Source: Latrodectus hesperus (lineage: Eukaryota; Arthropoda; Arachnida; Araneae; Theridiidae). Taken from it: DNA of 64,000 bases. Position 1 is the stretch's first letter, and each line of letters begins with the position of its first letter. The stretch is from NCBI GenBank assembly GCA_037975125.1, contig CM075857.1, positions 38,899,436-38,963,435 on the forward strand, written 5' to 3'. The translations under genes and the position numbers were made by a program. This document shows positions 1 to 10,500 of this stretch, in pieces. The notes under the pieces were generated by a model. That model was not told where the DNA came from and ran no database searches. It saw nothing but the letters and a program-made list of their open reading frames with translations.

Positions 1-1694
1 TCTTTTTTCGCCAAGTGGAAGTAATAACATAAGTGATTGGTTTTAATTATTGTATTCCATTTCAATCTAGCAGAATTGCCAGTATTAAAAACAAACATAA
101 AGGAAATACTCTTCAATTAGAAATAATCAATTTAATAAACTATTTTGATGAAGATTAAAATTTTTTCTGTCTTTTTTGTATACTTTTTCAATATTATAGA
201 TGAAACACATAATAAATTTAATAGATAGTTAAAAACTCAGATAATTAAAATTGTTTTTAATTTCTTCAACAAAGTAAATGAGAAGTGTTCCAATTTCAAT
301 ATTTATTAAATTTACTGAGTTTTCAAACATTAATTTCATTTAAAGTTTTGTTAGTTATTGAATACATGAGACTATTTTGTCATTTTACAATGTTTACAGT
401 TTGTGTTGAACTTACATTTGCATATTTAAGCTGAAACTTTAGTTGAAATAAGTATGCCATATAAAAATATTTAGTGTTAATTTTACTTTTATTTTTTCAT
501 TACATTAATTTCCTGTTTTTCTTTTTAGCAAGTTAATGCATTATAATTAAATGTTGAAAGCACAAGCATTTTGGTTTATTATATACAAATACATATTTAT
601 AAGATTTCATTATTATTATTCATATAATTAAATTCTTTTATACATTTTTTCTCTGGAACACACTTACATAATGTTCATTTTTTCATTCAAAATATATTGC
701 AATCTTACAACTAACTCCATTTACTTTTGACAGTATGTAAATTAGACTTAAAAATAAATTCCTATGATGATGAAAATACTGGAGTGTACAAATAAAATAG
801 TGAAATGATTTTAATATAAGCAAACATTTCTATTTAAATAAACATTAAAATATTATTCCTATATATATTGTTTATTAAATTGATATAAATCAATATAAAA
901 TTTTAATAATTTCAAGCCTTTTTCATTTGTTTTTATGATGAAGCATTTTTAACTTATTATAGATTATAGTAAAACTAGTTAAAAACCAAATTTAAAAAGA
1001 GTTGTGTTACAATTTTATGTGTTAAAAAGTTACAATTTTAATAATGAAATTAAATAAAATATTTGATTAAAATAGAAGTATTGTATTTGTTTCTTTTTGC
1101 AATGTAAATACAAATAATGTGAAAGTAAGTATAAAAAATATAGATGATTACTATATTTGCAAAATTATTTAATTCACATCATGATCAATATATAGAGTAT
1201 TTTGACTTCCAATGTAAAGCAATTAACTAATCATTGAAATGAACAATAAAGACTAATTGCAGTCACTACTGCAAGAATTGCAAGATTCTGCCTTCAATTG
1301 CAAGATTATCAGCTATGAGGCTAAATAGCACTTCATTCTTTTAGTTTCATACAAATTTCATAACATTTTTTTCAATTTGAAAATGTAATATGAAACAAAC
1401 TATTCATATAATGTCATCACAAAATGTTATCAATTATTTCTTTTCTTCATTTTTTCCCCACAAAACATAAATATATATATATTCATTCAAAATATACTTG
1501 TCATTTTATTGCAGATTATAGTTTAAGAAACTGCATGTAAATAAAGATAGTGTAAAGAATCTCTGCTTTTATGTGGTGTGTTTGTTTAAAGGTAATAAAT
1601 AATTAGTTTAAGAATGCATCTTATTTTAATATGCCACAATATTTACTTTAATAAAAAAGAGAAATAATTGATTTCTTCATTTTAAAAATAAATT
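1..1694. other. AT-rich upstream DNA, no gene seen
   Basis: No supported coding sequence, RNA gene or transposon. Only scattered poly-A/T runs and a near-duplicate of AATTGCAAGATT around 1275-1310. Confidence 0.6.
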
Positions 1695-1888
1695 GGGGCT
1701 AAACTGAGTATTACGGTCAGACCTCAGTTTTACCCGGTTTAGATGTAGTGCCGGAATTTCAATACTGTCTTTTACATTCGTTTTGTATTTCGCTGTGAAT
1801 ATAGCGTAGGAATTTCATCCTTACTTGTACTTGGTGAAAAAAAAATCCAAAAAATCGCCAAACTTCGACCGTATTACTCAGTTTTACC
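1695..1888. mobile_element. MITE-like element with about 20-bp inverted termini
   Basis: The left end AAACTGAGTATTACGGTC (1701-1718) and the reverse complement of the right end AAACTGAGTAATACGGTC match at 17 of 18 positions. An internal CCTCAGTTTTACCC repeats the terminal motif. ATAAATT flanks both sides (1688-1694, 1889-1895), a possible 7-bp target-site duplication, though AT-rich. There is no coding capacity. I cannot name the superfamily. Confidence 0.6.
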
Positions 1889-1895
1889 ATAAATT

Positions 1896-2595
1896 ATAAA
1901 TTCAAATTCATAACTAATATATATATTTTAAAAAAATATAATTTTTGTGCATTTCCTCAACTTTTAAAATAGTAATTTGAGGTTCTTTTTTTGATATATC
2001 AATAGTTAATCATTAATTTTTTATAAACACTGTTGTTATAAAATTATTTTTGTATAGGAAACTCTTACAATACAATATATACAATTTTGTGTGGTGTTTG
2101 TAGAATTTCATGTTTAAATTAAAGCTTCAATCTGAAATTATTTTTTCTTTCAAATTGTTAGTCTTTTTATTTATGAATAAATTATACACACAAAAATGTG
2201 TTACTTATGTATTAGTATTGATTGATTTTCACGTCGGCAAAGATTATCTTTCCGCACCTTAAAAGTAAAGCTTCACACGAAGCAAGATGGCGTATAGTAA
2301 ATAAAATTTGGCTACAAATTAAATTCCCATATAAGAATTCATTATGAAATGTGGACACCTTCTGAGTAAAATATGCCAACCTTAAAAATATTTGTCAAAA
2401 AGGGGATCTATTATTAAATCTAGTAAAGCTGTTATTTTCTTACAGCAAACCTGAAAGAAATATCAAGCATTCATTGGATGAAAAGAACGAGTTGCTCAAA
2501 TTTTAAGCTGTGACGTCACGTAATATTAAGTCTACGGGAGTTGCTCAAACTGAAATCTAGGCAACTCTAATGTAATAGGGGCTTTATACTGATCA
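1896..2595. other. Noncoding stretch with GC-richer patch and CRE-like site
   Basis: No gene seen. About 2225-2560 is richer in CpG than its surroundings. It contains a palindromic CRE-type TGACGTCA (2511-2518) and two copies of GAGTTGCTCAAA (about 2489 and 2539). It may be a decayed repeat or regulatory DNA. Confidence 0.3.
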
Positions 2596-2647
2596 TTTGA
2601 GAATCTATAAATTAAGCCATCTGAGTCTCAATTTATAGATTCTCAAA
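2596..2647. repeat. Inverted repeat, 18-bp perfect stem
   Basis: TTTGAGAATCTATAAATT (2596-2613) is repeated in reverse complement at 2630-2647, with a 16-nt loop. Confidence 0.9.
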
Positions 2648-2943
2648 CGAGCATTTTTAATTATAAGTGAGAGATGTTTGTAATTAATTAGGTATCTATA
2701 ATGATTCCTTCATTTTGACAATTTAAATAGAAACAAAGAGAAACTTTAGCTTTTTTACTTACAAGATTTTCAAACCGAAAGAGTATAGGGAAATTCGAAT
2801 TGACACGGGAATGGAAACGGTCATATATAAACACGAATTTACATAATCGTTGCTGATAAATTCGTAATGATGCTTACGTAATCGTTTTTTTACTTATTAC
2901 GCAATAATATTTAAATCATTTTTTAAGGAAAGAAAGTGTTGCA

Positions 2944-2983
2944 AATGTTTAAATAAGTAAATTAATTTACTTATTTAAACATT
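2944..2983. repeat. Perfect 40-bp palindrome
   Basis: Centre between 2963 and 2964; each half contains TGTTTAAATAAGTAAATT or its complement. No loop. Confidence 0.92.
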
Positions 2984-2991
2984 ATTTATCA

Positions 2992-3046
2992 TTGCATTTT
3001 ATTATCAATCCCCATTAATTAATGGGGATTGATAATAAAAATGCAA
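2992..3046. repeat. Near-perfect 55-bp palindrome
   Basis: The left arm 2992-3018 (with ATCAATCCCCATTAA) and right arm 3019-3046 are reverse complements apart from one extra A. It lies 8 bases after the previous palindrome. Confidence 0.92.
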
Positions 3047-3281
3047 ATACAAAATCATAAAATACTGAGATAAGCAAAGTAAGAATATAAGAATGTCCAA
3101 TTCGAATAGAAGCGGGAAAACAAAATATTAAATGTTAACACAAATTTTCAAGCACGAATTGAATTTTTGACAAAAAAAATAATATATTGATCTAAATTAA
3201 TTGATGATTAAATAAGATAACTGATATAAATTAATTTGTAAAAAGGTATGCATTTTTTATACTATTTGGTTTTAAAATATT

Positions 3282-3527
3282 CGGCACAGGTGCCGTCTAA
3301 TCCATGCGCCAAATTCTGAGATTGGCGATTTTTTGGCGGATTTTCTAATGTATCTAGCAACCTTGTTTTTGTTACGTCATACATATAAGAATTATGCTGA
3401 AAATTCTATTTTGGAAACCCTAGTATTTACGTCATCGTGCACGTCACGATACATCATCTTTGCAACATTTCTTCATCGCCAAAAAAATTCAGAATTTGGA
3501 ATCATGGATTATACGGCATCTGTGCCA
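3282..3527. mobile_element. MITE-like element with about 41-bp inverted termini
   Basis: The left end GGCACAGGTGCCGTCTAATC (3283 on) and the reverse complement of the right end, GGCACAGATGCCGTATAATC, match over about 41 bp with a few differences, including a shared CCAAATTCTGA. AATATT flanks both ends (3276-3281, 3528-3533), either duplication or extended inverted repeat because it is palindromic. The open frame from 3333 runs out of the element and looks fortuitous. Confidence 0.68.
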
Positions 3528-3758
3528 AATATTCTTAATATTCTCGAACATTCCGAGGATGAACTTTATGTTGCCAGAAGAACAATAAAATCCGTAAAAA
3601 AATTCAAATGCAATAAGGCCTAAATTAATATTTAACCAGTGATAAAATCATAAATGAATAATTGATTTATATATATATTTATTTATCGCTCAAATTACTG
3701 TAAAAAATAATACAATCATTCTAATTTAACACATCTTTTGTGACATTATTATACAAGG

Positions 3759-3794
3759 TTATTGCCACAGACCAATATTGGTCTATGGCAATAA
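3759..3794. repeat. 36-bp palindrome with one mismatch
   Basis: TTATTGCCACAGACCAAT (3759-3776) faces ATTGGTCTATGGCAATAA (3777-3794). Confidence 0.9.
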
Positions 3795-4059
3795 TTGCTC
3801 ATTGTAATAGGTAATAGAATACACAATTATTAAGAAAATTTATTCCTTTGTATGTTCATATTTGTTATTATTATTATTTTTGAGAGAAATGAAATATTTG
3901 TGTCCAGATAATCAATATATTTATATAATTCTAAGCTTAAGTGATTTTTTATTTCTCTTATATGTTTAAGTGTTAATTTTTGAGCCTTTATGAGCGAAAT
4001 TAATTTTATCATTAAAGCCAAATAATCTTTGCGAATAAAAGCTGATTTTTACTTGGAAT

Positions 4060-4191
4060 GTCATCCCAATTTCTCACGTGATTTAATAGCATTTGATTGG
4101 CTATTCTGAATGTTTACGTTTGAGAATAAAATTTGTTGTCATTTTTTGGTAACTGCTCTTTAGACAGTGTCTAGTTTTTCTTGTTTCAAAG
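4060..4191 (+). promoter_or_regulatory. Probable ACADVL core promoter and noncoding first exon
   Basis: A consensus donor (CAAAG|GTAGGA) follows 4191, and a strong acceptor (T8-AG) ends at 4492, 24 bases before the ATG. This implies a short noncoding first exon ending at 4191. Just upstream are CCAAT (4066-4070), an E-box CACGTG (4075-4080) and an inverted CCAAT (ATTGG, 4096-4100). The transcription start is inferred; no TATA box is obvious. Confidence 0.5.
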
Positions 4192-4516
4192 GTAGGAAAG
4201 ATGTTTCATAATTTGTTCTTAAAAATAAGTTTTGCGTAATTAGATTGATAGTTTTAGATTGGTTAGTAGATATTAATAGTTTCTGAGTAATAATTAAATA
4301 TATTTTTATTATGTATTTATTAATTTTCTCGTGTGTAAGGAAGGTTTACGATAAGGAAAACGCACTTAAAAGTTATTTAATTATTAATACTTTTACCGTA
4401 ACCTTTAGGTTAACTGATTATTCTTTTTCCTAATAATACTTTATTCGAAATTTATTCAAACATGTTTTATATCATATATGTATTTTTTTTAGCGATTTTT
4501 AATTTCAAGCATCAAG

Positions 4517-4566
4517 ATGTTGCGTATTATCTGTCGACGAATATTATCAGGAAAAGTTAGTGAAAG
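4517..4566 (+). CDS. ACADVL: ACADVL coding exon 1 (mitochondrial targeting peptide)
   Basis: The ATG follows the acceptor at 4491-4492 and a 24-nt leader. The exon encodes [16 protein letters not shown] plus two bases of the next codon. Donor is AG|GTGAGT. Alternating hydrophobic and Arg residues without acids until Glu16 fit a matrix-import signal. Confidence 0.88.
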
Positions 4567-7500
4567 GTGAGTTGATGCTTTTATTTTCGTTTCCGTATGT
4601 CTTAAGGAAGTTGAGCTGATAGTAAATTTATTTAAATTTTCTTTTTAAATGTTTATGATTTTAAGAGTATTTTATATATTGCTCATTATATAACATAATT
4701 TTATTACGCACTTAATTTATTAAGTTTAATAAACAATTTATATATTTTATTTCTAATCCTTTTATATTTCTACATTTATAGAAAGATTGCTAAAAAATTA
4801 ATAAAAATTTATAATCTGAACTACTTGTTTATATTTTAATTTCTCATAAACATTTGCTTTATTACCTATTTTAAAATATTATGATATTAATTTCTTTGAA
4901 ATAAAGAAAAAGGCTACTAGCATTATATTAATTATAATTAATAACAATATTTTTTTGCAAAGAAACTAAGTATTATAAAGGGATTCAAAGTTGAATATAC
5001 CAACATATATTTTAGAAAAATATTAAATGAATTTTAATATTTAATCTTAAATAATTTTCTTGAATAAAAATTAGAAAACATTTAATAAATGTAATATATT
5101 TTAGAAAAATGTTGCATGAAACAAAAACAATTTACATTTCTTATAGAAAAGCAGGACAGTTGAAAATATATGAAATATAAATAAAGGAAATGTAATCATA
5201 TAAAATATAATTAAAATATAAAATAAAGTTATTCCATTTTATTGACTGACATTTGTAATGACAACCTGTAGAATAAATAAAAATTGTATATATTAATTAT
5301 TTGTTGCAACAAATTTTAATTTAATAGCATAACCATATTTAAAATTATACTTAACATATTTAAAATTTTTGTGAACCGTATAAGGTCTATAAATTTGATA
5401 AGATTGCAATTTATGAAATTATGTTTGAGGTCAGTGATATAATTTAATTACTTCATTAACTGCCCTTGCAAAACGGAAAAGTACACATAAAAATACAACA
5501 ATAAGTAAAACATAAAAAGAAAAATAATGATATGAAATGATATGCAACTTTCTCGTTAATTGAAATCAGATAATTCTGGTGAATTTGAACTTTTAATAGT
5601 GTAATTTTGAATACTCCCATTTATTTACTTTGAAGGCTTCATGACAAAATGCTTAAAAAGTTAATTTGGTACATTTGTATTATCCCTTGATTATTTCTGA
5701 AAAAAAAATTGCAAAATATTGCAGTTTATTGATTGCACTTATTAATATTTTTGTGTTATATTGAAGCTATTTTTTATTTTCAGCACTTTAATTTTTAATT
5801 TATTTAGAGTTTCATTGGTAAAATTCTAAAGGCTGGTTTAAGTTTGCTATATCCAATTTTTGTGCCAAACACTGCATAGATATTTTGCCAACCTAAATTA
5901 CTCCACCTCACATAATATTGGGTTTTAGAAATTTCAATCGCATCCAATTTCAAACTTTGGTATAAGTATGATATACCCCCCAAAAGCTCCGCCATATACC
6001 TTGAGGTGGGACGGTGTTCCATTGGTTATACCCTCCAAGAGATTCCTTACCAAATCTGGTGTTCTTTATTTGATTGTGGTGTTGTCATTTTCTTTATGGT
6101 ATTTACAATTAAAATTTGTGTTGACAGGTTTGGTTTTTTTTTTTTGTGTTTTATGCCATTTTCATAGATACATTTTTTTTAAGTAGCAATACAGTTTAAA
6201 TTGCTTGGTGATGAAGAAAAGTTGCAAAGGTTACTTTAAATATTGCTATTTCACTCTGTTTTTGATTTCAAGTATTTCAATCTGGCATTATTTTTAATTT
6301 TAAATATTTCACATTATATTACATAATACAGAAATAGTACAAAATTAAAGATTAGAAACTTAATTTCACATATTTTTCAAGGAGTATATATTGCACAACA
6401 AATATAAAATAACTAAAAATATTACTATTTGTACTGGATTGATAAAATATAAAATTTTTTATTTTTTTAAAATTTGATCAAAAGAATATAAATACTTAAA
6501 AAATGCACCGTGTATAGCAATGACAACCAGGTATTAATCTAAATTAATATCAAAGAAATATTCTAAATCAATAAAATAATATGCATTCTTATAAAAACTT
6601 GGTTAAAATAATGCAAGATTGAATAGTCGCTTAGTTGTTGTTATTATAATAATTTTTTGTAATTAATAAGAATTGAACGTGCTTCCAAATTTTTATGTAA
6701 TGTCTAATTCAAGTAGCAAAATACTTAGTGGATAAAATAACAGAGAGATTTATGTACTGCATACTTTACTAATTGAATCCAACTCTTGAAAAGTGGTCAA
6801 TAGGAAATGAATACAGTCATCTAATTATTCACTTTTATAAAAAGTAAGCCTTCAATACTCCAAAAAAATGCAATTTATTCCTTTACCATTACATCACATA
6901 AATCTAATGGAGAATAAAATTACCAGGTAAAGAAATCTAAGATTTTCAATTTAAGATATTGAACTTAAAATCAATAATTTAAACTTTCAATATAAAATTG
7001 TTTTAATATTTCCTAGTTGAAAATTCAGATTAACAGTTTTAAATTTATGAATTACATTTTTAATTTTATAAAACTTAACATTAATACTGATGAAATGTAT
7101 CTCATTAAATGCAAGACTTGTTATAACTACTGTTAACTTCTACTCACATTAGAAGTTATTGTAGAGTCAGAATCATCCATCCCCAAATTAATAGGTTTAA
7201 ATTAGGAATGTAAATTTTCTAAAAAAGTAGCTTAACATCTATTTACTCCCCAGCAATTAAAAAATTTACAACTTTTGTATGCAGTTTATAAAATAAAAAA
7301 TGTGTTTATTACAAATAAAAGTCAGAAGTTTAGTTAGATTGCTTATAGTTTAGATATATTTTTCATGTAATTCATTTATTTCATTGTAATAATAATTTCA
7401 ATGACTTCATTTTGATAAAGGTAGTGATAATCAAGAACAAAGTTTTACATAAATACTACACTAATGTCATTAATTTAAACTCTTGTTTTTTTATGCGATT

Positions 7501-10500
7501 TTTAATTAATTGTCATATGAATTTTAAAGATGTGTTGTAACAATATTTTTTTTTGATTTTATTTTCTCAGATTCTTATTCTGCAAGTTTTTATTTTATAC
7601 AAGATCAAACAATCATGAATCCAAAAAATTTAAATCCAAGTTATTTAAAAAATTTTTAGTTTTTTTTTGATTTTTAAAAAATAATCAAATTATTATTGCA
7701 AAGAATGTTGGTGACATTTATTTAGCGAGGCATCCTACTCCAACACATAAATTTTGCTCTATATCAGATACAATAAAAGGTTTCATAAATAGTTGATGCT
7801 ATACATTTATATTAATAAAAAGTTGTTTCTTTAAATAAGAGATAATGAAAAAAGTAAAAGTATGAAATCATAATAGCATGAAACTGCAATTAGATCTAAT
7901 TTTTTAATGTCTATCATTTTTCATATCATTCTACTTTTAACTTCTTAAATTGTGACTAACATAAATTATTTATTAATTTTTTCTGCTTGCATTTTTTTTT
8001 ATATACTGAACTGATCATATAAAGTTTTTATATACTGAACTGATCATATAAAGATCATACAAAACTGATCATATAAAGTTTCATTGAAAATTGAGATTGC
8101 CTTTTAGTAACATGTTCATAATAATAGTAAGTAAATGTTATTAATTTTTTATTTTTCTTACTTCTAATTATTATTTTTAAAGAAATCTGAGAATCTATTG
8201 AAGAAATGATGGTTTCTTCAGTGAGAGTAAACAATCCCTAACTGACTATGAATGAAATTTAGTTTCTCTTGAATTCTATTAATATTTGATCATGGCATGA
8301 AAAAATGCCTTCTCATTTAAAAAAAATTGTCACTATACAAATTGAATCAAATTTGTAAATTATGAGAAGAATAAATTTAAAATCATATCTAAAACAGTAA
8401 TGCTCTAAACCAGTGATTCCCAAATTTTTTTTTTATTTTCTTCTTTTGTCGTGGTAATCTTTTAATGATTTCAGAATTTGGTGGCACACCAAGAAAAAAT
8501 TAAGTTTAAAGTTTACTTATCCATAATTCACTCTATAAAATAGCTTGTGAGAATTTTGAATGTAAAACAGAATAATATACTACAAAAACAATAGTACATT
8601 TATTATTTTACTCAAAATAATAATAAAAAAGCATAATAATTTTTACACATTTTTAAAGCACACAAAAGTGCCGCTGCTTAGTGGTTGAGAATCACTGCTG
8701 TGAGAACTGAACAATATCTGGTTTCTCTCAGTCATACTTGTAAAAGAATGTATATATGTTATAGTTATGTAAATATTTATTACTCTTAAGTTCATAAAGA
8801 AATAAATTTATGTATCTGATGTTATAAGAGTTCTTCAAATAGTACTAATAATATAAATGTTATTAATGTTTAACTTTTCAGTAAACACATCAAAACCATT
8901 CTACCATTTGTAGATAATATTTAATAAAAGCTTTTCTAGACTGATAGCTGTTGTAATTAAACATTTGAGATGCATATATATAAAATTAAATTTTAACTAA
9001 TAGCTGTAAATGTGTGAAAAAGCTTGTCAATGAATTTCCTAAAATTATTTTTACCTTAATGATTTTAAAGAAATGTTTTATTACCAATATATTAAAATAA
9101 ATAATCTGTTTAATATTTTTTTAAAGAAAGAGTTAAACAACTTCATATTTTTTAGATCATTTGCTGCTGCTGCTGCACAAGCTGCTAAGGAATCAGAACA
9201 TGTAAAAAATGATAAAACTGGTCGTGTAAGTTGAAATATTAAATTAATTTTCGTAAAATATTAGTTTGCTAAATAAAAGTTATCTTAAAGTAAAAATTAA
9301 ATGAATTAATATTTTGTCTTTTCTATAGTTATCTTTTGAAATTATAAATATTTTTATTGGTTTTATAATTACAGATATATGATGTAAGTAATTATTGTCA
9401 ATTTATAGTTTTAAAATTATAACATTTCTTAGATTTATAGCATCACAATGAAACGAGTTCTTCTGTACTAATTCTGTATCTTAAATTTGTATATATGTTT
9501 TCGTAATTAACTAATTTCTATAAAATGGATGTCAATCTAATTTTCTTATTTCTTTTTACATACTTTATTTACTATTTTATTAATTTAACTGTAAAAAATA
9601 TATTTAAATTAAAGGTACTTTTCTGTTAAAGGAAAACCACTTATATTGATACAAATATCACTATAGTGGAAATTTTTACATCTTTTATATATTTTAAGTA
9701 TATAAAGTCAAATAAATACAAATAATTATATTAAAAAATATATTGTTTGAATAAAAGTATGATGTTAATGCAGATAGAGTGAGAAATCAATAATGTTGTA
9801 AAAAAGGAATATAGTAAATTATAAAGAATGCTTTAAAGTAAATAGAAGTCTTAAAATTAAGAATAACACAGTAGAAAACATGTCTTCTTTTGTATGCATA
9901 CAATACTACAGAAATTCAATTAGATAAGAATATAAATGCTTGCAGGGTACCTTTTTGTCCTTCATTTTCCTATTTTGTACTACCACACATTCACTCAATA
10001 GATTTCATTTTACACCCAATTCTGGATCAATGAAATTATCTGAATGATTTACCTTGAAATGTTTGTATCCAGCAGCTTCCTAATCAGAAGATTTGCATTC
10101 ACTCCAATTGTCCAGAAATGTGTTATTTCCATCTTCAATATTTTCAGCTATTGCTGCCATTAAATTTTCTGTGGTATAATCTGTTACAATTAAGAAAATA
10201 TTCTCAAGTTTCATGATATAATTCTCTTAAAACTCATTGGTAAGAAAAGAGCTCTGCCTATGTTACTTTTTCTCTTAATGTGAACAAGCATCCATCAGTT
10301 TCTACAATTTTATTTCATCCACCAGTTTTAGCATTAAGACAAGGTAACGAGGAATTAGCTCAAATTTTCACATGTAGTTATTGCAGTCAACCCTGATAAC
10401 GTTATTTATTTCAAACTAGTTCACAAAACTCACAATAGATGTTAATTCCTAACACCATAAATAAGTAAACTGAACAGTAATGATGGATGAAATTCACATC

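Larger units (their letters stand above)
4567..9155 (+). other. ACADVL intron 1
   Basis: 4.6 kb, mostly AT-rich with no coding signal. It contains a GC-richer unassigned patch (5810-6080), a short tandem repeat (8001-8082) and a hAT-type MITE (8411-8697), listed separately. Confidence 0.85.

Noticed and set aside
3333..3623. 96-aa open frame MADFLMYLATLFLL...
   Set aside because: Most of it is MITE sequence (3282-3527), including its inverted terminus, and it runs into unrelated flank. No domain is visible.
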